Of a stretch of DNA of 64,000 nt, positions 10,966-23,100 are shown piece after piece. The number at the start of each line of letters is the position of its first letter. The first letter of the stretch is position 1. Source of the DNA: Siphonodentalium dalli. Lineage: Eukaryota > Mollusca > Scaphopoda > Gadilida > Siphonodentaliidae. The notes below the pieces were generated by a model that was not told the DNA's origin, ran no database searches, and worked only from the letters and a program-made list of their open reading frames with translations. The translations under genes and the position numbers were made by a program. Location: the NCBI GenBank assembly GCA_032622095.1, contig CP136061.1, positions 85,596,324 through 85,660,323 of the forward strand, given 5' to 3'.

Positions 10966-13030
10966 GGACCACTTTGGAAATAAGATGGATTTTTGTTGTC
11001 CTTCTTCTCAGTGTTATCCTGGTAATGATATATTTCATATAGAGGCTGACCAGTATTATTAATAAAATTTATTAATATTAATATCACCGACTAACCATCT
11101 TTTAAAACTTTATTGGTTATATTTATTTTTGATTACACATCTAAATAGTGAGCTCTTTTTTTCACTCACTTACCTGCACTTACATCTATATTTTAATGTC
11201 GACCACTGTGTCCACAGTACAACGTTCCATCCATTATATATAATATTGCTCATTCAATTTGCATACATGTGATATCTTTGTATAACATTATAATAGACAT
11301 TTGTATCATTAATACAAATAAATAATCTAAACTAATCATGTCAGACAACTTCATTATAATAAAAAAAAATTCACAAACCTGGTGATATTGTACAACTGAA
11401 TAAATTTCAAATTGTTCCGTGATCCTATGATAAATCCTGATTAGCACCCACTTCTGACATGTACTGATATTCATTCCATATTCAAGTATTCATAGCAAAA
11501 TTATAGACAGGTGCAGACCATGCACACCAGTCACCCAAGGACCTTTAGTATTAATAAACAAAAACTATAAAGTACCATAACACATAATCTAGCTATAGCT
11601 GTCAATGTAAATTTTAACTAAGTAAATAAAATTTAAATACCTCAAATATCGACCAATGGTTCGTGTATTATTGTACGGATAAAATCTGCCACAATTAAGA
11701 GAGTCCATACATTTCTTCAAGAGAGTACATTGTCCATATTAATAGTCTGACTGAATTATTGATTCAAGATACCAACTGTGGACCCCTCGCTATGGATCCC
11801 TAAGTGCCTCTATAATCTATAAAAAATTTAAAAGCAGACCGACATGGCATGACTATTAAATACAGTCATTGTTAAACTATTGATCTAACAGTTCCGCGAT
11901 GAATAAACATCATTTCCAATACACCATAGTTTGTGGGCCGCCCTTTATGGTTTTCAATGATATCTAAACAAATTGAATAGAAACTATATAAACAATGCAT
12001 TAGAAAAGTCCTTGACTTAATTGAAGTCTCCAGAGCAATCTAGATCATGGATTCGCAAAAGGAAATTCTTACAAAATCATACGACATAATTTTTCTGGCA
12101 AAGTTCATGTGATGTTTACTCAAAACATTCGCACCTGTCTTCAATTTCATGCTTGAAATGGTTCAAAAGCGTTGACAATGACAAAACACAGAACTGTGTC
12201 GGTCATGTCTAAAAATAGCACAGCATTGGGTTTTTCCCGGAACACCACGAGTTTTTGTTGTGGAGAAACAAGTGTCCATTAAAATAGGGAAATACGCCAT
12301 AATCACAAAGTGTGTAGTGTTTACAAAAGTATATAATATTTCTATGTCAATAATTATACATTTATACCAGAATAACTTATTTTGTTTCAAGGATTTTCTA
12401 CTTGAAATTTAGTGTGAAAATTAGTGTTCCCTATTTTCGTCGGAGAGCGATCATGGGGTCGATGTGATAATGACATAAATGCACAACAATCTTGCATGTC
12501 ACATGACATTTCAATGTAGTAAAATATATTTACTTTTGTTGTGGAGGGCCATATATGAGGTCTTTTTCACATTTATTCATTATTCCTCTGAATCTCAAAA
12601 TATTAACAACTTATATATAAGAAACAACTTAGAAAAGCAGAATGGGATTGTATGTATGTATGTTATGAGTAAATTCCGCCGTTGACTTGTCGGCGCACCC
12701 CCATCAGCTGGAGTAGAATCCTACAATGTACTATATTATACAAACACATGTATTTCATATCGTAACGTCACCCTCTACATGCGAAGCCACAGTAGACCTG
12801 AAATCAGCCTTTGACCTGCGCACAGTACGTGGACCTCAAACTTGGATGAGCCTTTGATCTGTGTTGCCGCACATGTAAGCGTACCCGCCGGCATTGCTGA
12901 AACGTCCCATTACTGCGTCACACAATCGAATGTCATAATGTACTATATATACACACAGTTATGTAGATTGAAGAGAGATAACTCTATTACGCCATCACCT
13001 GAAATGTCTATCAATGTTCTTACGCCCCGA
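10966..13030. other. No gene recognised
   Basis: AT-rich sequence without convincing exons, RNA genes or complete transposons. Short open frames are scattered and unsupported. Confidence 0.5.
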
Positions 13031-13053
13031 AGGGGGGAATTTAGACAGGAATT

Positions 13054-14500
13054 TTGCCATTAACCTGTGGATCGTTGCCCACAGTAGGGTTCTTTTCCTG
13101 GACTAACAGCCATCTTCCAGCTCTCCATCGACACTGGAATATGCTAACGAATGACTGGAGAAATGCCAACATCTCTTCTGTCTTCAAAAAAGGGGACAAA
13201 CATCAACCAGAGAACTACAGGCCATTGTCATTAACATCAGTATCATGCAAAATCCTCGAACACATAATATGCAAGCACATCATGAAACACCTAGAAGAAA
13301 ATAAAGTCCTCACCCATCTCAACCATGGATTTCGATCAGAACATTCATGTGAAACACATGCAGCTATTGACAACAACAAACGACCTACTAAAAAACTTCA
13401 ATGCCAGTAAACAAATGGACCTGATAATACTGGACTTTTCAAAGGCATTTGACACAGTTCCACACAACAAGCTGCTTTACAAACTGGAAGAATATGGTAT
13501 AAGAGGACAACTACATACATGGCTCACATCCTTCCTCACCAAAAGAAAAATGAAAGTAGTGCTTGAAGGTCACAGTTCAACCGAGGTAGACGTGGACTCC
13601 GGAGTGCCACAGGGAACAGTATTAGGGCCTCTCCTGTTCCTTTGCCATATTAATGACTTGCCGGATACAGTGTCATCAACAGTAAGACTCTTCGCAGACG
13701 ACTGTCTGCTATACAGACAAGTCAACACCATCAAAGACCAGGTCATAATCCAACACGACCTAAAGAGCCTTAATTAAGATATGGGCATGACATTCAACGC
13801 CAAAAAATGCTACGTGATGAGCCTAAAGGGAAAGCTGAGCAAATTCTATACCCTGGATCGCGAAATACTCAGTCAAGTTGACACCAACCCTTATCTTGGT
13901 ATTCAAATTTCAAAGCACCTGAAATGGACAGCACAAGTTAACAACACGACCAAGAAAGCAAGTGCCACACTCGGCTTTCTAGAAGAAATCTGAAGTTTAT
14001 GCCTGAAAAATCCAAGAGAATTGCCTATATATCATTAGTAAGATCGATAATGGACTATGGAGCCATAATATGGGACCCCTACCAGCAGAAAAATATAGAT
14101 CACCTTGAAAAAATACAATGAAAGGCTAGCAAGATTCATCACTGGAGACTACAGGTCAAGAGAAGAGGGCAGCATGACGAAAATGTTAAAAGAGCAAAAC
14201 TACCAACACTCCATTCTCGTCGAAAAACACAGCGTTTGACCTACTTCTATAAGGTGACAGAGGGTCTGGTACCGGCTATACCAACAAACAAATTCCTAAC
14301 TAAGGCTAAGGCAAGGAGAAGAATCCAACCAAAACGATACAAGGACCACCATACAACAAATATCCTTGAGCGAAGAGAGACGAACAACGACAAGTGCTAC
14401 GAAATACCATCAACGACCTGTGACCAGTACAAACATTCATTCTTTGTTGACACAGCAGTGTACTGGAACAAACTAAATCAAGAGGTTGTAGCACTATAAG
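13054..14500 (+). pseudogene. Decayed LINE reverse transcriptase fragment
   Basis: Several + frames together carry reverse transcriptase motifs in order: 'VFKKGDKHQPENYRPLSLTS' (about 13180-13235), 'LDFSKAFDTVPHNKLL' (13430-13475), 'SGVPQGTVLGPLLF' (about 13600), the catalytic 'LFADDCLLY' (about 13690) and 'NPYLGIQISKHLKW' (about 13890). The frame is broken at about 13375 and at a TAA near 13777, and further stops lie from 13993 on. The endonuclease domain is missing, so this is a 5'-truncated dead copy. Its sequence differs clearly from the LINE at 33501. Confidence 0.85.
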
Positions 14501-15177
14501 CACACCAAAATAATTCGCAGCTGCGTTATCAGAAACATCTGCAGCAGCTGCTGGCGCCGCGTATTAACATCGCCCACCGCCCATCCTATCATACCAAATT
14601 GGTTACTTGGACATATTCATCCAGATTAAATAGGACCATTATTTGCGCGGACCATTATTTGCGCTGAGCCCAAATAACATTGAACTAGCACAAATAGTTT
14701 AATTTACACTGAAGACTGAAGTTAAGAGCAAAACAAATGCATGAAAGCACAAATTATTTGCACTGAACATAACGGTTATCTCCGCTGAAGCCCAAATAAT
14801 TATGCTGTTCAAATTTAGCACAATTAAATCATGATTGGCTGAAACGCAAGTCCTATTATTCAGAAACAGACAGCTGCCCTTGTCTTGGCTGCAGGGGGTC
14901 ATTGTCACCACATTTTGGTGTCTTGGGCACCCAGTTTTACGAAAAGGTGTTTTAATGGATACCCAACTTGACCTTTGCTGTGTTTTCAGTGGATCCGGGC
15001 CCACTCGTCCCAGGGCCAACTCGGTCCAGGCAGTTTTTGGGGCGAGTTGGCCCAACTTTCAGGGCCGAGTTGGCCTGGGTATTAAATTTGTGTTAAGTTA
15101 ATTTATATTAATATATTAATTCAGTTCAGATGATGATATATTTCAGAGTTATGTTAATCAATTTTGACATTTAGATT
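14501..15177. other. No gene; small GC-rich inverted repeat
   Basis: The stretch at about 15010-15085 holds 'CCCAGGGCCAACTCGG' and partly complementary 'CAGGGCCGAGTTGGCC' words around 'GGCGAGTTGGCCC'. The rest is AT-rich, with repeated 'CAAATAAT' and 'ATTATTTGCGC' words near 14640-14820. No exon is convincing. Confidence 0.45.
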
Positions 15178-16040
15178 TAGGGGTGGGAGGTACGCCCAGT
15201 GTCGCAATACGATACGTATCGTGATATGCGGATCGCGATACAATACGTATCAAGATACGATACCCTAGTATTTCTGGATGCAGCCCTTCATATGGAATTC
15301 ATGAATTGGTTGGAAAAAAAACATATATTCAATCATAGTCATTATTTAATAGTTCATTAATTTGATTAATCCTTCAATACCAGCTACTTCAGTTCATTGG
15401 AATGTTTTATTTAAGGCCAAGGTCGTATGGGATTACACGACTTTCAAGTAAAAAAACATACCACGTTTGTTGTTTAATTCATTTAAATACAGTCCAGGGG
15501 GAGTAATCAAAAAATTCGGAACGCTCTCTCTATTGACGCGGTTTACTACGAGTCTTGCGATGAGACATGTTTATGTCAATTGGGTATCGGTGACTGTTAA
15601 CGGGAATGATTTAATTCTCTAATATGCAGTTCAAGTCCGATGAACGACAAATGATTAGCACGACTTACATTTTGAGCCTTTTGGCGACATCATTTCTATG
15701 AACGAACTCTTCTGTGTGCCAAGTACTGCCAACGGTGACAATGGTATATCAATCTTTACACAAAAACAACAACGCCCACACGCATGACCGACGAACAGGT
15801 GGCTGTCCTATTTAATCGGCGCTTTGAAGTAGAACGACTTGATCATGCTTCTTTGTGTGCCGTTGTATTTAATTCTTATTCTCCGGCGTGAATATAGCAA
15901 TTTTAAAGAACGAATAATGGATAATAGATAAACAAAATTGTGTATCGCGATGCGCGATTTTTTGGCTATGGAACCGGTGCGTGTATCGTAGAACTCTGAT
16001 TCGCGATACACCGGTGCACCGGTGATATCTCGCACCCCTA
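15178..16040. mobile_element. hAT-like non-autonomous element, 863 bp
   Basis: Ends TAGGGGTGGGAGGTAC and ATATCTCGCACCCCTA are imperfect inverted repeats. They are flanked by a perfect 8-bp target duplication TTTAGATT (15170-15177 and 16041-16048), the length made by hAT transposases. Subterminal inverted pairs around GATACG/GCGATAC can fold. No transposase frame is present. Confidence 0.85.
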
Positions 16041-16204
16041 TTTAGATTACCGGTACTTTAGGCACGTTTGTTTGCAAAGATATTAGCCAGTTGGCCTATA
16101 TCACATTAGTCGGTTTGAACAATAAACCAGCGAATTCATAAATAACAATAACGAACTATTTTCACATTCTGAATATTAAAGATTCTCTTATTCTCTGAGT
16201 TCAT

Positions 16205-16588
16205 CTCACTATCGCTGAAATGGTCACTGTCACCCCCTTTCGTCCATTTGGGTACCCAGCTTATTTAAATTTTCAGTTTGGTACCCAGCTTTTGTAAAAT
16301 TTATTTGGTACCCAGCTTTATGAAATCTCACATAGAGTGTGATTTAATTAGTGATTGCCGTCAGGTGATTGCGAAATAAACCTGTTAAATTTGTGAATGC
16401 ATGAAACATGATGTATATTTGTCACGATGCTTGAAAATAATAGCGCAGAAGAATTGTTTGCATAGGACATATAGGTACTGCAGATCGACTGCTCATAAAG
16501 CTGGGTACCCAAATGTAAATTTTATAAAAGCTGGGTACCCAACTGAACGAAAGGTGGTGACAATGACCATTTCAGCCTCACACTCTCT
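16205..16588. mobile_element. Inverted-repeat element with GGGTACCCAGC words
   Basis: Left 'CTGAAATGGTCACTGTCACC' and right 'GGTGACAATGACCATTTCAG' are inverted ends. Next inward come repeated 'TGGGTACCCAGCTT' words (three at left, two inverted at right). Flanks CTCACTAT and CTCACACT hint at a decayed target duplication. Confidence 0.65.
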
Positions 16589-17107
16589 GGATTTTGGGAA
16601 ACCCGTAGAAGCCGTTACTGTCCCCATTCCTATCAAAACAATAGAAGCAGGTTGTTTACACAGTAACCAGTCACCAGTCAGTCAGCTGATCACACCTCAC
16701 ACTTCAGAGGGTGAGCTGGCTTCAGCACGTGTGATAAATAATCACTTTCACATGCTAACCACATAGAGTATATAAGCAGTGCAATGATTATCTGACATTA
16801 TAACCACAAAGATGTTCCGTTGCGTAAAGTGCCTTAATGAAGTGAGACCACTCCTGCATGCACTTCAGTGCGACGATTGCCTCCAGTGAATCGGCTATGT
16901 GATTCTGGCATCGACCATGTTGAGTATAAGCGGGTATGGAATTTCCAACTGTTGAAAATTTTGACCAAAGTTGGGGGCTGAGACCCCCCCCCCCCCCCCC
17001 ATTATATTTGAAGAACAAATCGTCGAGAGGAGTGGCCGCCAACTAACTGAAGAATTCGTCAATTCATTCGTCGTAATTTGTCATATTCATTCGTCAAATT
17101 CATTCGC
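16589..17107. other. No gene recognised
   Basis: Contains an 18-base C run near 16983-17000 and short open frames with no recognisable product. Confidence 0.4.
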
Positions 17108-17218
17108 CGAGAGCTTTCCGATGAATGGCAACAAGCCATATTTCCGACTAAATCCTGAAAAGTTACCCATAATTCTGCTGTGGTTAAAGGAGTCGATTAA
17201 TTAGGGCATTACTGTATC
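17108..17218. mobile_element. Half of a family C fold-back MITE
   Basis: One arm only: from 'GAGAGCTTTCCGATGAATGG' to GGGCATTACTGTA. Confidence 0.75.
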
Positions 17219-17342
17219 TATAGTCTCAAATTAAAATTGATTTTAGTTACATTTTCCCTTCTGTTTAGTTTCTGTATCTCCTAATTTGCCAAAGATAAAA
17301 TGCATAATCGACACTTTGCCCACTGAAAGAATGATGTGTGTG

Positions 17343-17620
17343 GTAATTTGCAGAATGAGGTGCCCATGAGGTGACCAGAGGGTGAATTTAGTGACGCTAC
17401 CCTACACAGTGGTGGGCTAGCATCACCAAACAGCGTTGAAAAAAATGTTGGGTGATAACATGGTCTGGAAAATTTATACTAGAGTTGACAGTGGTTAGCA
17501 TTATTTTTTGGTAATTAATCGATTCTGATAACTATAGCGTCTTTTAAAAAACTGTTGTTGTTGTTGTTGGAATCTGATGATACGGGGACCACCGAATTGG
17601 ATTGTGTACCTTTAATATGA
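17343..17620. mobile_element. Fragments of family A and family F elements
   Basis: About 17345-17435 matches one family A hairpin end. From 17450 to 17615 the sequence matches family F (GTTGTTGTTGTTGG, then GGGGACCACC and a GTACCTTTAA end). Confidence 0.55.
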
Positions 17621-18099
17621 ATCAATATGAGTGCGTTATTGTCGTATGAGTTATGGGTTTAAACTGGTTTGTAAAATACTGGTATATAAAATGCTGTTCT
17701 TTCACGCAAGGTCTCAATATTAATTTATTTAAAATGGGATGAGCACCAGCTCAATATGTTATATTTACATACTAAGTGTTGTCATCACTAAATACAGCAT
17801 TCTGATTGGTCGGCGCCCACGTGGCTAGTTGCAGTTATTTCTCGGTGAATGCGCAACACCTCATAACACCAAGCTCATAACACCATCGATACGTCATTGG
17901 GTTTGGAAAGACGAACGCGTAATGTTTTGGGCGCATTTGGACTCGCGCAGGATTTACTAAATACATATCAGGTTTCAATATGAAGAGAAATTGTTCCTAT
18001 TAACTTTTGCCAAGGGTGCTATTGGGTATTTTGGGCTGTTTTTGTCACGATACACTTTTCGATTTAAATACATTTACAAAAGTGGCTTTTTCGCTAAAT

Positions 18100-18276
18100 G
18101 TATATAAATATAAGGATTAACTGTCATGTGGACTATTTTTATGGAGATGTAACCGTGAGGTAAGTGGTCATAACTTGTATGTAAAACCCTTCGGGTTTTA
18201 CACAAGTTATGTCCACTTACCTCACGGTTACATCTCCATAAAAACAGTCCACATGACAGTTAATCCTTATATATAT
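18100..18276. repeat. Long near-perfect hairpin
   Basis: Arms of about 85 bp around the centre AAACCCTTCGGGTTT (about 18184-18198). The left arm has 'AAGGATTAACTGTCATGTGG' and 'GGAGATGTAACCGTGAGGTA'; the right arm is their reverse complement with very few mismatches. It belongs to no other family in the window. Confidence 0.85.
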
Positions 18277-18302
18277 AATGAAATTCATTTAAAGGCACGG
18301 AT

Positions 18303-18644
18303 GGCCTTCGCGGTGGGATTACCATGGGAATGCTTTTAAAATAGTCACACCCGTTAAAACTGACATAAACAGAAAGAATATTAAAATATAGACATATTTT
18401 GTTCTTCTACATATCATAGATATCGCGTAAATAGTATGTTAATGTCAAATTCATACACTTTGTTATGTAAACAAAAGCCAGGTTCTGTAACGTTTTTGGC
18501 TTTTGTTTTAACATAACAAAGCATACAAACATGACAATAACATGCAATGTACTCAATAATTATGATTGGTAAAAGAACAAAATCTGTCTTTTGTATAATG
18601 TTCTTTCTGTTTATGTGTTTATAGTGGATGTGACTACATGTATT
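18303..18644. mobile_element. TTAA-flanked element, family G
   Basis: TTAA (18299-18302) then AGGCACGGATGGCCTT; the right end is diverged before TTAA (18645-18648). Internal 'TGTTCTTTCTGTTTATG' and the AACAAAAGCC/GCTTTTGTT inverted pair match the complete copy at 42387-42880. Confidence 0.6.
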
Positions 18645-18652
18645 TTAACAGC

Positions 18653-19058
18653 CAAGCCTAGCCTGCAAATAGCGTGTCTGTCATTTGCAGAATGAGGTCC
18701 CCAGAGGGTGAATTTAGTGATGCTACCCCGCATAGCGGGCTAGCATCACTAAATTCACCCTCTGGGAACCTCATTCTGCTTAGGCCCTCAACTGCTATGG
18801 CAGACCTAGGGTCAGATTGAAGTTCCCCAGTTGAAGTTGGGAGCCTCGATTATGGATTTTATCTTCTGCAAATTAGGGGATATAGAAACTTCCCAGATGG
18901 GGAAAACGTAAGTAAAAACAATGTTAATTTGATACCATAGATACTTCCCAGAAGATGAGGCCTAAGCAGAATGAGGTCCACTATGCGGGGTAGCATCACT
19001 AAATTCACCCTCTGGGGACCTCATTCTGCAAATGACAGACACGCTATTCGCAGGCTTG
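18653..19058. mobile_element. Double-hairpin element, family A
   Basis: Ends AAGCCTAGCCTGCAAATAGC and 'GCTATTCGCAGGCTTG', each followed inward by a ~95-bp palindrome; the second palindrome has lost part of one arm. Target duplication TTAACAGC/TTAACACC (7 of 8) flanks it at 18645-18652 and 19059-19066. A rearranged family A fragment follows (about 19170-19500). Confidence 0.8.
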
Positions 19059-19534
19059 TTAACACCAATACACACCATGAAGGCTGCCCGTATCTTTAGC
19101 GCCATGGTAAACAAAAGGTTGACGTGTGAAGGAGGTATTGTCTGGAAAACTGGCCTGAGAATATGGTGCTGGACATTTGCAGAATGAGGTCCCCAGAGGG
19201 TGAATTTATTGACACTACCCCAAACAGCATGCTAGCATTGCTAGCATCTGGGGACCTCATTCTGCTTAGGCCTCACCTTCTCTAGAAAGTATCCTTATTA
19301 TCAAATTGGCCAGTTTTATTGTTTCATTAAAAATTTCTTTACAAAGATTCTTTTTCTTTTATTGTTTAGTTACTCTATATCCCCAAATTGACAGACGACA
19401 CAATGCATAATCGAGGTGCCCAATGGGTGCACACCACAATATTCACCATTTATCTGGTCGAGGTCTCCCATAGCAGATGAGGCCATGTCCAGATGAGACC
19501 AATGTCCTGCACCGTATTCTCGGGATTTTATTTT

Positions 19535-19940
19535 ACCCTGTGCCAATGCATTCTATTATATATGCGAGTCGACCATAGGTCGCCTCGCATATATAAGAGA
19601 ATGCATTGGCCTAACAATTTTTTTTAAATAAATGTTTCTTACAATTTTTAGGACATAAAATAAAAAACATCCATTACCCTGCAGGGAGCCCCACACATAT
19701 ATAGAAGCATATAGAAGAGTGTCGTCTGCTCATGTTTGTCTGGGGCTCTGTATGGGTGAAATTATAAAATTGTTAAAGAATACAAGAAAAAATTATTAAA
19801 ATTGTAAAAAATTGTTAGGCCAATGCATTCTCTTATATATGCGAGGCGACCTATGGTCGACTCGCATATATAAGAGAATGCATTGGCACAGGGTAAAAAA
19901 AATCCTGACTTACGACTGGATTTGATATGGCGGGTCACAT
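19535..19940. mobile_element. Hairpin element, family B, abutting the EEF1AKMT1 5' end
   Basis: Two ~70-bp palindromes with arms 'CCAATGCATTCTCTTATATA' (about 19542-19610 and 19810-19890) flank an AT-rich core that contains 'CCTGCAGGGAGCCCCACACA'. The right end runs to GATATGGCGGGTCACA at 19940; the left terminus is truncated. The element ends about 78 bp before the EEF1AKMT1 start codon. Confidence 0.8.
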
Positions 19941-20018
19941 ATTACTCATCACGAGCAGAATTCCTACACGTTACATTCGGATCACAATTTCACTGATTAT
20001 CTTCCAGACTTCAATGCC

Positions 20019-20168
20019 ATGTCCGACTCAGATGATGAGGAACCACGCCTACCAGCCGACACATTGGCAGTCCTTCAACAATTCTATAAAGAACAATCGA
20101 AAGAGACAGAAAAACTTGAAAATATAGCAGAAGGAGATGCCAAAAATTTCACGTTACAAGAGGACTGG
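20019..20168 (+). CDS. EEF1AKMT1: EEF1AKMT1 exon 1
   Basis: Fifty codons from ATG to TGG|GTAAAT. It encodes the acidic N-terminus, the helix 'LAVLQQFYKEQSKE' and ends 'LQEDW', equivalent to the human 'EENW' before QLSQFWY. The frame runs on into the intron past the donor, but those residues are not family-like. Confidence 0.93.
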
Positions 20169-23100
20169 GTAAATAATAATACTCGATCCATTTATAAAGC
20201 ACATTATACAGTGAATAAGTTTCAATGCAATGAACACATTATATTGATTATAAGACACATGACAGTGATGTCACCCACAATGAGGAAGAAAAGAATATGT
20301 GCACATCATTTAGCATACTGACAGGATCTATCACAACTCTCTTAAAGGGACATGGCTTGTTCAAACCACAAAGTTAAGTATACCTAATTTGGTGGGAGGT
20401 ATCTCAAAACAATATAGACATGTGGAAGATTTCCAAACAAATTTGTTGATATAGTGCTGAAAATACATTGTTTTGTTTCTTATATTTTTCTATAAATTTG
20501 AGATTGTTTCGGTAGTGTCACTCTGAATTTTTAAATCTACCGTCGCATAAAAGTTGCACGTGTCGACCATGGAAAGAACATCTACAGCTGTCTTCACTTT
20601 GAAACATTTATGGTACAGTAATGCCCTAAATAATCAACACCACAGCAGAATTATGGGTAATTTTTCAGGATTTAGTCGGAAATATGGCTTGTTGCCCTTC
20701 ATTGGAAAGCTCTCAGTGAGAGCTTTCCGATGAATGGCAACAAGCCATATTTCCGACTAAATCCTGAAAAATTACCCATAATTCTGCTGTGGTTAAGGAG
20801 TTGATTATTTTGGGCATTACTGTAGTACATGTACATAATTTTGACGATTATAAGAAAGAGAAAGCAGTGCATGAAGAATTTTTTAAATTGTTCCATGTTA
20901 AAGGTGGATTATCTCTTTGTAAACATGTTTTATATAGTTACCGGGGTATAAAATATTAGATCTGAATCGAAGACTCCTGTCAGGAAATGCTTCTATCGAT
21001 AAATATTAATTTTATTTATAATATTTCTTATCTAAAAATGTGTGGTTGTTTAGCTAACGAACAATAGTGATTACTGTTAACAGAGACCATAAATATACTC
21101 ATTATCGATTATAACTATGGAATAAAACAATACAACAAATAAACTTGGGACATTTGACGTTCGGTGCGTAGCCATATGAACAGCCTAATGATCTATATCG
21201 ATAGATGGTATCACCCGAATGGTCTGTTCTAAAAATAGACAAACAGTCCCAATAAAATATTTGAAATAAAATCAGCATTAATTGATAGAAGCCTTTTCGG
21301 ACAAGGGTCTTCAGTTCATATTTATTATTCTATACCCACGCAACTATTTCAAATTTGTTATTTATAGAGATAATCCATCTTTAAAGGTAGTGAATCTGAT
21401 CAGATGGTCCCCATATCATCAAGTTACAACAACAACAACAACATTTCTCCAAAATAGGCTTTTGTTATTAAAATCGATTAATTACAACAAAATAATGCTA
21501 ACCTCTGTCAACTATGGTATAAAATTTCCCAAAATGAGTTATTTATCAACATGTTGTTCAATGAAATATGGCCGTGTTATCAATTTGGCCCTATTACCAC
21601 TTAATTTTAGAGTATCTGGTCCACAACTAATTACACATTTAGAGAAATAACAAATTTCAAAAATCGATATGTGGGTTCCTCGACTTTAATCAGATATTTT
21701 TCACCCCCGAAGCCAAAGAAATACCGGTAGTCATTAATTTGGATTATGTATCTTTAACTTTTTCTATACTCAATGGATTTATCAACCTATTTCGATTCTG
21801 GGAATAATTCAAAAGCAAATATTATAAGGTGTATTTTGAAGTGCAAACCGCCATATGGCTTTAACAAATGAGTTGTTCGAAGCAAACCCTTTTTATTTTT
21901 TTTATTTTTTTTATTAGAATAAACATACATCAATGAAGGAATGTAAATATAAACAGAGGTACACATTATTATATATCAAGTGACATTCTTCCAATTCGCT
22001 CACATCTCGCTCACTTTACTTCTTCACTTACAGGACTTTCGTACACCATATGCACTCCCACCCTTATAGTTTTGCAGTGTGTTTAAGGTGTGGATAAGGT
22101 GCTTTTGTGGTGTGGGCCTGAAAGATGGCTGAGGTGTTACACCTCACACAAGGTGTGGGGACACCTCACATGAGGTGTGGTAACTGAGGTGTGCCTAAGG
22201 TGTGGTTGAGGTGTGTCTGAGGTGTGGGGCCAAATATTTAAACGAGGCATGAGGTGTGGTTGAGGTGTGCTTTTGAGGTGTGCCTGAGGTGTGCTTCTGA
22301 GGTGTGTTTAAGGTGTGGATGAGGTGTACGGTCTGAGGTGTGCTTGATGTGTGCCTACGGAAGAGTGCTTACTGAGGTGTGGGTAGAGGTGTGCCTGAGG
22401 TGTGGGTAGAGGTGTGCCTGAGGTGTGGGTAGAGGTGTGTCTGAGGTGTGGGTAGATGTGACTAATTTTGTCTTGTCCACATGCATTCATTCTATATAGT
22501 TCGTTCCTGGTGACTTTTGATTATTTTTATCAGTGCTCTAGTAGTGTTCCTAGTGTTATTGGAAGAGTAAGGTATATGTGTTCCCATGAGTAGCTTCAGA
22601 TCACTATTATAAGTGTCTAATTATAGTCTTGTTCAATCATTAGTACCCTATGAATTTGCTATATACATGTACATATGAATAATATTGACATATTGCATGG
22701 TACCATGCATGCAGTTAACTGCAGCTCAAATTAAGTCATATAGGGGCTTGGGGTTGGGGCAAAAATTCAATAAAGCAAATCTTATAATAAGTTAATTCTA
22801 TATTAGCCTATATAGCTGACATGATCAGTGCACCGCTTATTTTAGAATTCATGCATTCAATTATATAATGCTGAAAGAATTCATATACTTATGATTTACA
22901 ATTTCCATATTTCCATATTTTATTGTGTAGTATACACTGTACAAATGTAAGATAATGCCATCACCACTTCTCTGTCCATTTAATTGTTTTGATACAATTA
23001 ACACAGTGGTAATTAACAGACATCTTTATAGATAATATAATTTAGTTGCGAAAATCAAATATATAGAAAAATTATATGATATGTTACTTACCTGCTTTCA

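Noticed and set aside
13054-14499. Functional protein genes in the four + strand frames
   Set aside because: Together they are pieces of one reverse transcriptase broken by frameshifts and stops.
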